Shown piece by piece: positions 8,473-17,746 of a DNA stretch of 64,000 nt. Source of the stretch: Vibrio sp. 10N.286.49.B1 (lineage in GTDB: Bacteria; Pseudomonadota; Gammaproteobacteria; Enterobacterales; Vibrionaceae); NCBI RefSeq assembly GCF_002873335.1, contig NZ_MCUW01000008.1, positions 62,001 through 126,000 of the forward strand. The letters run 5' to 3'. The position numbers were made by a program, and so were the translations under genes. The stretch's first letter is position 1, and the number at the start of each line of letters is the position of its first letter. The notes below the pieces were generated by a model. The model was not told where the DNA came from, made no database searches, and saw only the letters and a program-made list of their open reading frames with translations.

Positions 8473-8490
8473 TGTAAACAAAATGTTACA
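8473..8490 (+). promoter_or_regulatory. putative TyrR box between aacS and phhA
   Basis: TGTAAA-CAAAAT-GTTACA matches the consensus TGTAAA-N6-TTTACA at 11 of 12 specified bases. It lies 88 nt before phhA and 93 nt before aacS on the other strand, so it could control both. A weaker degenerate copy may lie near 8416-8433. Binding is inferred. Confidence 0.6.
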
Positions 8491-8578
8491 GAAAGGCTGG
8501 TTTCGATAAATGGTACGAATTGGCGCTTAGTAAGAGTGGAGGTAGGCTTAAAGGGAGACATTCGTTAGGAGGTGGATA

Positions 8579-9373
8579 ATGACTCGATATCATTCTAAGC
8601 CCGTGAGCCAAGAGGGGTGGGTTGAGTGGAGCCTCGAAGACGACGCCATTTGGCACGACTTAGTGAAAAGGCAATTGAACGTAGTCAACGATCGCGCTTG
8701 CGATGCGTATTTGCATGGCTTGACCCTGCTTGAACTACCCTCAGACAGGGTTCCTCAGCTCCCTGAGATAAACAAGGTGCTAAAGGAAACTACGGGCTGG
8801 CAGGTGCAGCCTGTTGCGGCATTAATCGATTTTGACCATTTCTTTGATTTACTCGCCAACAAGCGATTTCCTGTAGCGACTTTTCTTCGAACACGAGATG
8901 AGTTCGATTATTTACAAGAACCTGATTTCTTCCATGAAATTTTTGGCCACTGTGCCATGTTGACTAATACCGATTTCGCTGCTTTTACGGAGCATTATGG
9001 AAAACTAGGACAGGTGGCAACACCCAAGCAGCGCGCTTATCTCGCTCGTTTGTATTGGTTTACGGTTGAGTTCGGCTTAGTCCGAGAGGGGCAGAAACTG
9101 AAAATCTATGGGGGTGGCATTCTTTCGTCTCCAGCAGAAACGCTTTATGCGTTAGAAGGGAACGTGGCGATCCGTGATGAGTTTGATATACATACTGTCC
9201 TAATAACCCCTTATCGCATCGATATCATGCAGCCTAAATATTATGTCATCGAGGGGCTGTCTGAGCTCTTTAAAATCAGTCAGACAAACCTTTTACAGCA
9301 CGTTGATCGCGCGATAGAAGCGGGATTACTACCACCACTTTATGAACCCAAGGAACCAGTACATGTTGAATGA
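8579..9373 (+). CDS. phhA: phenylalanine 4-monooxygenase
   Basis: Hydroxylates L-phenylalanine to L-tyrosine with tetrahydrobiopterin and O2, feeding the hppD pathway. The 264-residue protein has the single catalytic domain of the bacterial enzyme. The iron ligands H119 and H124 (FFHEIFGHCAML) and E164 (YWFTVEFGLV) are visible. The RBS AGGAGGTGG is very strong. The gene overlaps the phhB start by 11 nt, giving a coupled pair in which phhB regenerates the pterin cofactor. Confidence 0.96.
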   Translation: MTRYHSKPVSQEGWVEWSLEDDAIWHDLVKRQLNVVNDRACDAYLHGLTLLELPSDRVPQLPEINKVLKETTGWQVQPVAALIDFDHFFDLLANKRFPVATFLRTRDEFDYLQEPDFFHEIFGHCAMLTNTDFAAFTEHYGKLGQVATPKQRAYLARLYWFTVEFGLVREGQKLKIYGGGILSSPAETLYALEGNVAIRDEFDIHTVLITPYRIDIMQPKYYVIEGLSELFKISQTNLLQHVDRAIEAGLLPPLYEPKEPVHVE

Positions 9374-9707
9374 ACAAAAATGTGAAGCCTGCGGTATCGA
9401 TGCCATTGCGCTTAATAAAGATGATCAACAAATTTTACTATTGGAGCTGTCTGGCTGGCAGATTATCGAAAGAGACGGTATCCCACAGCTTGAAAAAGTG
9501 TATAAGTTTAACAATTTTAAGCAGGCGTGGGCATTTAGTAATAAAGTGGCAGCGTTGGCGGAAGAAGAATTTCATCACCCTTCTATCTTATTGGAGTGGG
9601 GCCAAGTCACTGTGACATGGTGGAGCCATTCGATCAAAGGGCTGCACAAAAATGATTTCATCTGCGCATCACGCTGCGATGTCACTGTAGCCACAAATAA
9701 AAAATAA
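9363..9707 (+). CDS. phhB: pterin-4a-carbinolamine dehydratase
   Basis: Dehydrates 4a-hydroxytetrahydropterin, recycling the cofactor of PhhA. The protein is 114 residues from the ATG at 9363, preceded by AAGGA. The ATG at 9342 would add seven residues and has no better RBS, so it was not chosen. The family signature is visible: EEFHHPSILLEWGQVTVTWW followed by HKNDF. It is translationally coupled to phhA (11-nt overlap). The 285 bp after it hold no gene. Confidence 0.93.
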   Translation: MLNEQKCEACGIDAIALNKDDQQILLLELSGWQIIERDGIPQLEKVYKFNNFKQAWAFSNKVAALAEEEFHHPSILLEWGQVTVTWWSHSIKGLHKNDFICASRCDVTVATNKK

Positions 9708-9992
9708 CCGTCAAGCCCTTAAACAAAAGAATCTTTATCAGCGCGTTGTGAGTTGATTCTTACCCTTTGGTTTTTATCTAAAGTGAGTCACACGGTTTAA
9801 AAGCGTCTCGTTTCACAAGGGAGGGCGATCCAATGTCGCTAGGGTGGATGAAATGGGTGACAAAAATTGTCGCGGGAAAAGAGATAAGGATGGCGTTTAA
9901 GATAATACATTCGTTTTATTTGAGAGTAACGAATTTGAAGTCTGCTAAATTTTATGGGTAGTCAACGGGTGTTGGACTACCCAATGATTGGA

Positions 9993-10475
9993 CTACTGTG
10001 CGGTCTCTACGGTCTCTACGGTCTCTACATAAGCTTTAGTTCCCCATAGAGGTACCGTTGACAAGCTATGTTTAAAGCTACCCGATGTCTCTTTCGTTGA
10101 GTAAGATAAATACATAATAGTTTGATTGTCAGCATCAAAAATACGTCGTACTTTCATGGTTTTAAATAGAATACTTTTTGATTTTCGAAAGACAATTTCT
10201 CCAGATTTAGATCTGTCTATTTGCGCTATCATTTCAGGCGTAATTTCGCCAGTTTGACGGCAAGATATTGAGCTGTCACTTGGATCTGAAAAGCTCAAGT
10301 TGGCCTCGATACTCGCGATGTGGCACGTTACACCAGGGACCTCAGGGTCCGTTAATGTGTTGAGTTTAATGTCTTTTAATGTAAACATGCCAAGTGAAAC
10401 ATCACCGACCTCCTTATCTCCACAACCTGTTAGGGCGAGGGCGATAGCTGGAACGATCAAGAGCTTTTTCAACAT
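9993..10475 (-). CDS. CreA-family lipoprotein
   Basis: A 160-residue protein resembling E. coli CreA (function unknown) across its length: VTCHIAS, SSISCRQTGEI, GEIVFRKSKS, MYLSYSTKE and STVPLW are in the order seen in CreA. Unlike E. coli CreA it has a lipobox (LALTGC, Cys18), so it should be a membrane-anchored periplasmic lipoprotein. The C-terminus carries an in-frame three-copy 9-bp repeat (10000-10027) encoding ETVETVET, beyond the usual family end. It is monocistronic and divergent from the gene at 10551. Confidence 0.75.
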   Translation of the reverse strand: MLKKLLIVPAIALALTGCGDKEVGDVSLGMFTLKDIKLNTLTDPEVPGVTCHIASIEANLSFSDPSDSSISCRQTGEITPEMIAQIDRSKSGEIVFRKSKSILFKTMKVRRIFDADNQTIMYLSYSTKETSGSFKHSLSTVPLWGTKAYVETVETVETAQ

Positions 10476-10550
10476 ATTGGTGTAATCCTTTAATATAAGA
10501 GCTTACGTATACCATAACCACGGTCAGCAAAAAATCAAATAGGATTTACA

Positions 10551-11045
10551 ATGAAAGACGCGGCAATTGCTCTATATAACAAAAAGAATGAATGGTTAGC
10601 GAGCCAAGTTGATGTGGAATTTCCTACCCCAGAAAGCCTAAAAGGGCGAGCGTTGTATCTTGATTCACTCACGAGTCGATATTTAGAGTCTGTTCCAAAC
10701 TCAGAAATGCAGAAGGTGAATATTGAGTGGCACCTTGTCGACTTTCATCGACTTACTGTTATGTTTGCCTTAATGCAATCTAAGCAATGGGGAACCGAAG
10801 AAGGGCAAAACCTTATCGTGGAGTTCTTAACTCAAATTATTCTTGAACCTGACTATGGGTTGTATGTTGGTTTTGAGGATGGTCAGCCAACGTGCGCCGC
10901 ATTATTAAGTCAAGACGATAACGTTATGCTGGTTTCTGACGTTATTAGTTCAGATACCGCGGTCGATTATGACCGAATCGCGTTGTCTTTAATACAGAGT
11001 TTAGAAAGTTCAAACTTATCTGAAGTTTGGATTGAAAAACGGTGA
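10551..11045 (+). CDS. hypothetical protein
   Basis: A 164-residue protein that I do not recognise. It appears soluble: no signal peptide or membrane segment. It is acidic, with a central hydrophobic helix (DFHRLTVMFALM) and a C-terminal alternating pattern (GLYVGFEDGQPTCAALLSQ) vaguely like the core strands of a GNAT acetyltransferase, but no acetyl-CoA loop is visible. The start has TAGGA upstream. A HAD phosphatase follows after 122 nt on the same strand. Confidence 0.6.
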   Translation: MKDAAIALYNKKNEWLASQVDVEFPTPESLKGRALYLDSLTSRYLESVPNSEMQKVNIEWHLVDFHRLTVMFALMQSKQWGTEEGQNLIVEFLTQIILEPDYGLYVGFEDGQPTCAALLSQDDNVMLVSDVISSDTAVDYDRIALSLIQSLESSNLSEVWIEKR

Positions 11046-11167
11046 TCGGCTTGGAAGTTTCGACTATTACTTAAATAAATGTTGTAAACCCTCGCGTAGA
11101 TACCGTTTTGCGTACTCATAGTCGGTTAATATTTACGACGAATTAAGTAGTATGGACTTAGAGAGAT

Positions 11168-11845
11168 ATGACGGTAGTTAAGTGCGTTTTGTTCGATTGT
11201 GATGGCACGCTAGTCGATAGCGAAATGCTGTGTTGTGATGCACTTGTTGCCACCTTTAAAGAGGTGGGGGTTACGTTACCTTTAACGGTCGTCAGCGAAG
11301 ACTTCACCGGTGGGAAGATAGCAGACGTGTTAATGTCGGCGCAGCAGGCTGCAGGTTCACGTGTGTCACTGGATATTCTCGAGCCAATTTATCGTCGAAT
11401 TACCACTGAACTGTTTGAATCTAAGTTGACGCCTATCGATGGCGTCGAACTTCTATTGGACTATTTGGATAGCGAAGGCGTTGAATACTGCGTTGTGACA
11501 AACAGTCCGACACACAAAGCCATTCATATGTTAACGATTGTCGGTTTGGCAGATAGATTTAAAGGGCGAGTTATTTCTGCTTTTGATGCAAACAGCTGGA
11601 AACCTGAGCCCGATTTGTTGAGATATGCCGTAACGATGATGGGCTTTTTACCCAATGAGTGTGTCTATATCGACGATACCATTAAAGGGGTGACGATGGG
11701 GGTGGCGACGGATATTAATACGATTCATTTTGCTAAAGTATGCCATATCAAACAATCCAACGTAGTGTGCTTAACGGCAATGGATCAAGTGGTGGATTAT
11801 ATCAGTGATTTGAATGGGTCAGTGCATCACGCAGTTAGTTCGTAA
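11168..11845 (+). CDS. HAD-family phosphatase, YieH-like
   Basis: A 225-residue haloacid-dehalogenase hydrolase with motif I FDCDGTLVDSE, motif II VVTNSP, lysine of motif III in SWKPEPDL and motif IV YIDDTIKG. The cap position and overall pattern resemble E. coli YieH, a 6-phosphogluconate phosphatase, but the substrate cannot be fixed from sequence. Its last 27 bp overlap the end of a small convergent zinc-ribbon gene. Confidence 0.8.
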   Translation: MTVVKCVLFDCDGTLVDSEMLCCDALVATFKEVGVTLPLTVVSEDFTGGKIADVLMSAQQAAGSRVSLDILEPIYRRITTELFESKLTPIDGVELLLDYLDSEGVEYCVVTNSPTHKAIHMLTIVGLADRFKGRVISAFDANSWKPEPDLLRYAVTMMGFLPNECVYIDDTIKGVTMGVATDINTIHFAKVCHIKQSNVVCLTAMDQVVDYISDLNGSVHHAVSS

Positions 11846-12031
11846 TCTAATCCTTGTCTGCACCATCATCTTTTTGATGTACATCGAGGTCCACTCTTTT
11901 GAGTACTCTTTTGTGTAAAACCCGCAATTTGCACATAAGAAGGTTTCGCCGCTATCGGACAGTAAATATTCATCGGCGTTACATTTTGGACAGCATTGGT
12001 TTAACTGGTTATCAATGGTGTTCTTTTTCAT
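11819..12031 (-). CDS. small zinc-ribbon protein
   Basis: A 70-residue protein with two CxxC knuckles (CCPKCNADE and FLCANCGFY) that form a zinc ribbon, followed by a basic tail. The start has AAAGG eight bases upstream. Its 3' end overlaps the convergent phosphatase gene. Function unknown; such proteins can bind nucleic acid or protein partners. Confidence 0.55.
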   Translation of the reverse strand: MKKNTIDNQLNQCCPKCNADEYLLSDSGETFLCANCGFYTKEYSKEWTSMYIKKMMVQTRIRLRTNCVMH

Positions 12032-12306
12032 GTACTAAACCTTTTCACTTTTTTAATTGAGTGGTCTCTCATCAGCTTAAGCATAATACGGGTCACTAAT
12101 TTTATGTTGAAAAATTAGCCTCTTGCATTGTACGCTGCGAGTTATATCACGGCATCGATGAACCAATATTTAAATCACCAACATTTCAATTCAATAAACT
12201 TGCGTTAACGGTTGCTCTGTTGTAATTGCACTGTTGCTGTAACTGTTAGCCTGACGGTTTCAACGGTTCCTTTAGAAGGCGATAATCTCGTACTTGTCGT
12301 TAGTGA

Positions 12307-14008
12307 TCATCTTTGTTGCAAACCATAGTCGTAAACCATCACTCCGTTTAACCACGTCATCAAAATGGTTGCGCTCGAAATCTCAGACACTGGAATTTTA
12401 GTGATGTCCTTATTTAGTACGACGAAATCAGCGAATTTCCCAACACTAAGTGACCCTGTCACATCACTTATTCCTAAACTATGGGCTGCGTTGATCGTGT
12501 ATGCATCGACCGCTTGTTCAATGGAGTGAAAGCCAGTCTTGCCCATCCGTAAGCTGTTAGATATACCAACGAGTGGATTAATGTCGTGCACGTTCCAATC
12601 ACTACTTAAAGTGAGGTTAGCCCCTGTATCAAGTATTGCTCGTGGGTTCATCATAGCATTGGCTCGAGATTGTCCTAAAAAGGGTTCAGCCCATTGGTGT
12701 TCATGCTGCACAATGTACTCTGAGCCGACTTTGAAAATCGGCAGTAACATTGAGTGCTTTAAAACGAGGAATATCACTTTTATTGACGAGTTCCACGTGA
12801 GTCAGTGTATAGGGTTTGTCTGATCCGGCTTTTCTTACTGACTCAATCGCATTGAGTGATTCGTGAACGGCACCGTCTCCGATCGCATGGATATGCGCAC
12901 TGAACCCCATTTTATCAAGCGCCGTCAGCCATGATTTCATTTGCGTGGGTGGGATGTAATTTATCCCGTAAGGGAAGTCGGGTAGATAGGTATCTCGATA
13001 AGGCGTAAGCGTTTTCGCTGTGCCATTAATAAATATGCCATCACTGTACATTTTGACTTGATTGACGATTAGTAAGCGGGATGGGTTATTAGAATAAACG
13101 GACTTTAGAAAAGCGAGCTGTTTATTCATTGGGTCAGCAGGGTAGATCCAAGGGCGCAAAGAAATGCGAGCCGTTAAGGCATTGTCTTTTAGTGCTTGTT
13201 GCCATACCTCATACCACCCACGCTTCCAATATAGTCGCCCGTCACCAATGGTCGTGATGCCATGTGCTGCCGCTTCGTTTAATCCCATTATTAGGCCATC
13301 ATAACTTTGGTTGAATTGGTCATCGAGGCTATTCCAAGCCAATTCCATCACGATATCACCGGCATTATCAAACAATATGCCATTAAGCTCGCCTGTCACT
13401 TCGTCTTTGAGGATAACGCCACCTTGTGGGGCTGGAGAGGCTTTATTGATGCCCGTGAGTTGCAATGCCACAGAATTAACCCACATAGAATGAGAAGTCT
13501 GCTCCATCAAGATAACGGGTCGATCTGGAAAAATACGGTCAATGACCTGAAGCGGCGTAAGTGAGCTGCTACTGTCCAAAACGGCGTCTAATGAGAAACC
13601 ATAACCCATAACCCAACCATCGCCCTTAGATTGACGACGACAGGCTTCTAAAGCAGGAATATGTTCTAGAAGAGACGCGCTCATACTAAGCTCGCAGTTT
13701 CCGCCAGCTTCTGAGGCTGCCTCAAATACATGATTATGGTTATCAATAAACCCAGGCAGTATCATGGCACCTTCTAAGTCAAGGACCTTCGTATTTGCAG
13801 AACGATAGCCATTAATCTTTGAGACGGGACCTACATAGACAATACGCCCGTTTTGCACAGCGATTGAATCGGCATTGTGATGTCCATAAATCGTCGCGTT
13901 GGTTAAAATAGTATCTGCAGATGCACCGGCAATGGCACTTGAAATTAAACCTGCATTAATCAGCATTGTAGCTAAAATGAGGGTTGTCGTTGAAGAGATT
14001 GATTTCAT
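12307..14008 (-). pseudogene. exported amidohydrolase (YtcJ-like), frameshifted
   Basis: Two adjacent frames make one protein of the amidohydrolase 3 family (YtcJ-like metal-dependent hydrolases). The N-terminal part (12701-14008) has a signal peptide (about residues 1-28), the metal-binding GFIDNHNH motif and the second-half HIHAIGDGAVHE. The C-terminal part (from about 12730 down to 12307) contains QHEHQWAEPFLG, LTLSSDWNVHDINPL and the terminal GSLSVGKFADFVVLNKD. The join is near 12737, at CAAAGTCGG on the coding strand; one extra base in the AAA run would explain it. The change truncates the enzyme before its final metal-site Asp, so it is probably inactive unless it is a sequencing error. 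A matS-like site lies inside at 12450. Confidence 0.85.
12450..12462. other. matS-like site GTGACCCTGTCAC
   Basis: A 13-bp palindrome GTGAC-N3-GTCAC, close to the MatP target consensus GTGACRNYGTCAC (one degenerate position off). The identical 13-mer occurs at 43664 and 52697. Confidence 0.6.
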
Positions 14009-14166
14009 GGTCTGTTCCTTTCATACCGTTCTTTTCATTAGAAATATCGCGGTGTACGGCAATGCTCTAATTGTACTTAACATAAGGAAGAAAGGAAAAA
14101 TACTCGCGATAAGAATAATGGACAGCCGCGACGAATTGCTCAATAACAAAAACCGATGAGAATGTA

Positions 14167-14394
14167 GTGATGCGTGACGCTGACACTAATTGTGAGTGTG
14201 ACCCAGAAGGATTATCGCTCTCGTGTATGCTCGATGTCATCGATTCGCTGAGGCTCGCAGTAGAATCGGGACACCACCAGAATAGGGAGCAATTTTCTTG
14301 TTTTGCAGTGAAAAATGACAAGAGTGAATCACTTGCCCCTAACATATTCTGTCGAATGGTGACGTATTCAAGGGGTGGCGTGAAAATTATTTGA
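14167..14394 (+). CDS. possible small protein
   Basis: A 75-codon frame (GTG at 14167 or ATG at 14170) in the otherwise empty 14009-14494 stretch. Its product has a protein-like composition (CECDPEG, then an amphipathic helix CMLDVIDSLRLAVES) but no recognisable domain and no strong RBS. An opposite-strand frame of similar length overlaps it. This is a weak candidate. Confidence 0.22.
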   Translation: MMRDADTNCECDPEGLSLSCMLDVIDSLRLAVESGHHQNREQFSCFAVKNDKSESLAPNIFCRMVTYSRGGVKII

Positions 14395-14494
14395 GAACAC
14401 GGAAGTTAATCACACAAGAGCACAAATTCACTTGGTGAAACTACGCGGAGTTTGCTACGTTTAAATGACACAGTGATTGGAAAGGTAGAATTAT

Positions 14495-14851
14495 ATGAAA
14501 ATAAATGTTCAAACACATCATGTATCAATCAACGATGACTCTCGCAAAGAAATTGAAAGCAAATTTGAGAAGGTTTCCGCTCACTTTCCACAACTGATCA
14601 GCTGCGACATTATTATCACAAAGGAACATGGGCAGCATAATGTGGAAGTCTTTACCAACTACGAAGGTGTTCGAGTTGTAGCAAAATCAACCGACGATGT
14701 TATGTATCCAGCTATCGCAGCCGCATTGAAAAAACTTGAAGCAGGTTTGCGAAATCGTAAAGGACAGCTAAAATCTGATCTCCATGAGAAACCAACGAGT
14801 ACGAAACCTGAAATTGCGTCGGATATCATTCAAGAAATGAAACTTGTGTAG
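14495..14851 (+). CDS. hpf: short ribosome hibernation-promoting factor (HPF/RaiA family)
   Basis: A 118-residue protein of the HPF/YfiA family, which binds the decoding centre of the 30S subunit and inactivates ribosomes in stationary phase or stress. The beta-alpha-beta-beta-beta-alpha fold is readable: MKINVQTHHVSI, a helix with RKEIESKFEKV, strands HNVEVFTNYEGVRVVAKS and a basic helix AAALKKLEAGLRNRKGQL. It lacks the long-HPF dimerisation domain and has a short tail. It stands alone with its own terminator, so it may be an extra paralogue to the one usually beside rpoN. Confidence 0.85.
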   Translation: MKINVQTHHVSINDDSRKEIESKFEKVSAHFPQLISCDIIITKEHGQHNVEVFTNYEGVRVVAKSTDDVMYPAIAAALKKLEAGLRNRKGQLKSDLHEKPTSTKPEIASDIIQEMKLV

Positions 14852-14874
14852 TAAGGTACAACGAACAACTTTAG

Positions 14875-14900
14875 AGCCAGCACTTAGTGCTGGCTTTTTT
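14875..14900 (+). terminator. intrinsic terminator after hpf
   Basis: A perfect 9-bp stem AGCCAGCAC/GTGCTGGCT with a 3-nt loop, followed by a T-run. The following 300 bp up to 15204 hold no convincing gene. Confidence 0.85.
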
Positions 14901-15204
14901 CATGCCTTCCGTTTATGTCGATATTCCGCTATCGGCATTAGTGAGGGGCTAGTAGCAAATTGTTAGTAACAAATAGGTATTGGCAATCGCGGCTAAAAGA
15001 TATGCTTACTTCATCTCATCGTTTACCCATATCCAAGCGTGCTCGTCTGCAGTTGCAGGAAAGCAGTGTTGGCAATGGAAATTGACGTTTGACTTGGTTA
15101 AGGTAGTCGGAATGTACAACATCATTGGTTACTGGCTTTACGAGGATTCGTTTGACGGTCTAACCTGTGATGAAAATTAAGGCACAACATTTAAGGGTAC
15201 AACA

Positions 15205-16014
15205 TTGGCAAAGAAGTATTATGTAGTTTGGAAAGGACGTGAAACGGGCATCTTTATGACGTGGGCAGAGTGTAAAGCGCAGGTAGACCGCTTCAATGGC
15301 GCGAGATATAAATCATTTCCGACACTAGCAGAAGCAGAGACTGCGTTTGGATCAAGTGGCACGCCAAATCTTAATTCAACTCCGGCTAAATCCAATTCAA
15401 TTGCGTCTAAAAAGTCGCCCAAAGCTAACGCATCCAAAGCCAACGCATCCAACACCACCAAAGAAAAGTTGACGCAACAAACAATCGACATGATGCCGTT
15501 CGATATTAAAATATTCACCGATGGTGGTTGTGAGCCGAATCCGGGTAAAGCCGGAACTGGTATTGCGGTATACAGTGCTAACGTCTTAAGTGAACTGTGG
15601 TATGGCAAGTACCAGTCATTTGGTACCAATAATACTGCCGAGTTGAATGGGTTATATGAGGCGATGTTATTAGCCAAACAAAAACTTGCTCAAGGCCAGA
15701 CAGTCAGCATTTATTGCGATTCAATGTATGCCATCCAGTGCATCACTACATGGGCGAAAAGTTGGTCGGCAAAAGGTTGGAAAAAATCAGGAGGAGAAAT
15801 AAAAAATCTGGATTTAATTCAACCAATGTATTCCCTGTATCTAGAAATTAAAGAGAATATCGATATTTACCATGTTAATGGTCACGTTGGTATTGAAGGT
15901 AATGAATTGGCTGACCGTATGTCTATTGTCGCTATAGATTCAGCTGAGGAAGGGTTTGTCTTATACTCGGATCTTTCTGACATTGATCAGATCCTCGGAT
16001 TAAGAACGGGTTAA
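15205..16014 (+). CDS. ribonuclease HI with N-terminal viroplasmin-type domain
   Basis: A 269-residue RNase H1-type enzyme that cleaves RNA in RNA-DNA hybrids. Residues 3-49 form the caulimovirus-VI-like hybrid-binding domain (KKYYVVWKGRETGIF, FNGARYKSFPTLAEAE). A low-complexity linker at 50-92 contains a KANAS tandem repeat. The catalytic domain has D106 (FTDGGCEPNPG), E146 (NTAELNGL), D172 (YCDSMYA), D237 (NELADRMS) and a conserved His (VNGHVG). The start is TTG at 15205 with AAGGGT upstream. This is the eukaryote-like, two-domain type, distinct from the housekeeping rnhA. Confidence 0.88.
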   Translation: MAKKYYVVWKGRETGIFMTWAECKAQVDRFNGARYKSFPTLAEAETAFGSSGTPNLNSTPAKSNSIASKKSPKANASKANASNTTKEKLTQQTIDMMPFDIKIFTDGGCEPNPGKAGTGIAVYSANVLSELWYGKYQSFGTNNTAELNGLYEAMLLAKQKLAQGQTVSIYCDSMYAIQCITTWAKSWSAKGWKKSGGEIKNLDLIQPMYSLYLEIKENIDIYHVNGHVGIEGNELADRMSIVAIDSAEEGFVLYSDLSDIDQILGLRTG

Positions 16015-16115
16015 TAGCCAAAGGCGTGTCCTTAGTCCCAATGCATAAAGCTATCAATGCGTAAAACTAGTAACGTGTAAGAATACGAACTTATCAATGT
16101 ACTAACGCATCAAAG

Positions 16116-16145
16116 TATCCGGCACCAATGTGTTGATGCCGGATA
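16116..16145. terminator. hairpin between convergent genes
   Basis: A 13-bp stem TATCCGGCACCAA/TTGATGCCGGATA (one mismatch) with a 4-nt loop, between the ends of RNase HI (+) and the CoA-transferase (-). It lacks a T-run. Confidence 0.5.
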
Positions 16146-16199
16146 TGAAATGGATGGGGAAACAAGAAAATGCGCTCTTGCTTCCACAACCATGTAAGC

Positions 16200-17609
16200 C
16201 TAGTCCCATTTAGGCAAATCACTTCCCAACGGAGAGGTTGGTCGCGCCCAGTAAGCGGGTGTTTGCGAATAAACCAACACCGGTTTTAGGTGGGTAATTA
16301 GCCCAAATGGCGTCATGGTATCTGTTGAAAATTGACTGATGTTCCCACCTGACACCACTTTTTGTATTGTTTTTAACATCGCCTCACTGTCTTTGAGTAC
16401 AGGTTGGGTTTGCTGGTCTTGATACCACATACATGTTGAGGCAAGTGAAACACTGACCTGCTGCGGGCCACCGATTGACGCTCTGTTATGGAGTGCTTTT
16501 AGAATTCCCATCGAACCCATCAAGCCAGTGCCGTAGTCCGTTATGAAACCGTAAGGGCAGAGGATTGGCTGGTTTGTTAAACCATGATCAAATGAAGAGC
16601 CAACGGCAGCTTGTGCAATGTTTTCCCAGCCGTGACGGTTTTTCCAAGGACCAACTTCGCCAAAAGCAGAGCTAGTAACAATGATTAAGTTTGGATTGAT
16701 AGATAATAATTTATCGTTAGTGATACCAAATTTATGTTGTAACCGGCCAGGTGCATAACCATTGACATAGACATCAGCATCTTTGATTAACTCATAGAAT
16801 GTTGCGAGGTCATCTTGTTGATTAAAATTAAGATAGGCATTCTTCTTACCAAATCCAGTATCTAGATAGTTGGATGCAATGCGTTCGGCAGTAGGATTTG
16901 CTATATGGATGACTTCAGCACCTTGCTCAGCCAAAAATGTTGACATTGAAGGCCCCGCAATGATGTGACTAACATCCACCACTTTAATGTCACTCAATGG
17001 ACGATCACTCGGTTTAAATGGAACGATGGTACCTTTCCCTAGCGATGTCACCTGAACCGGTGGTAATTTGCTAAGAAATTGACCTTGAGGGTGCTCACGA
17101 AATTCTTTTTGTGTACGAACTTTCGTCCCACTTAAACCATTCTCATTGAAGATGTGTTCCCATTCTTCTGCGGTTTTAGTTAGGTAGGCGGCTTCGATGG
17201 CTTCTTTGTTTGGAGGGCAATTTAATAGATTAAGTGTTTTGTCATGAAGATGGTTTAACGCTGTAATTGTCTCAAAATATCCATCTTTTGTTTTATGTGT
17301 TAATGACTCAAACCGTTTAAAAGCATCCAGAGAGAGCGGTTGGTCATTGATATGTAAAAAGTTTGGACGATAAAGCATTTCCATCGCGTGATTGTGGTCA
17401 ATGATGACTGACTGAGTTTGCCCAGTCTTAAGTTTCCAAATGTTGGCGACCAGCAAGCCATTCATCATGAGTAAAGAAGAGAAACTATCAGATAGGTTAT
17501 ATGGGGATAACGAGTCGCTTCCTTCAACATAATTAATGTCGATAGCGTCAATTGAAGGGTCGATGTCGACGGCAAGCATCGATTTTAAATTATTTAGTGC
17601 GTGTAACAT
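16200..17609 (-). CDS. CoA-transferase family III (CaiB/BaiF) protein
   Basis: A 469-residue member of the formyl-CoA/carnitine CoA-transferase family. The central Rossmann-like block VVDVSHIIAGPSMSTFLAEQGAEVIHI and the catalytic-region motif FITDYGTGLMGSMGIL, with its Asp, are clear. It is longer at the N-terminus than single-domain CaiB proteins; residues 1-190 look like a second, degenerate half of the transferase fold. The acyl substrate is unknown. It is monocistronic, with a long AT-rich upstream region and no adjacent acyl-CoA genes. Confidence 0.8.
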   Translation of the reverse strand: MLHALNNLKSMLAVDIDPSIDAIDINYVEGSDSLSPYNLSDSFSSLLMMNGLLVANIWKLKTGQTQSVIIDHNHAMEMLYRPNFLHINDQPLSLDAFKRFESLTHKTKDGYFETITALNHLHDKTLNLLNCPPNKEAIEAAYLTKTAEEWEHIFNENGLSGTKVRTQKEFREHPQGQFLSKLPPVQVTSLGKGTIVPFKPSDRPLSDIKVVDVSHIIAGPSMSTFLAEQGAEVIHIANPTAERIASNYLDTGFGKKNAYLNFNQQDDLATFYELIKDADVYVNGYAPGRLQHKFGITNDKLLSINPNLIIVTSSAFGEVGPWKNRHGWENIAQAAVGSSFDHGLTNQPILCPYGFITDYGTGLMGSMGILKALHNRASIGGPQQVSVSLASTCMWYQDQQTQPVLKDSEAMLKTIQKVVSGGNISQFSTDTMTPFGLITHLKPVLVYSQTPAYWARPTSPLGSDLPKWD

Positions 17610-17746
17610 AATAATGCCTTATTTAATGTTGATGATGAGTTTTATAATTTAATAAACGGTATGCTTCGATAAGCAAATGTAGTTATTGGCTATTAATGAT
17701 CTCTTTGTTTATATTTGTATTGATATAGGCTAGGTGTTCATGTTTG

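Noticed and set aside
15006..15125. 39-codon minus-strand ORF with CQHC and DEHAWIW
   Set aside because: The product looks protein-like, but there is no RBS and no known family; more likely a remnant or chance.
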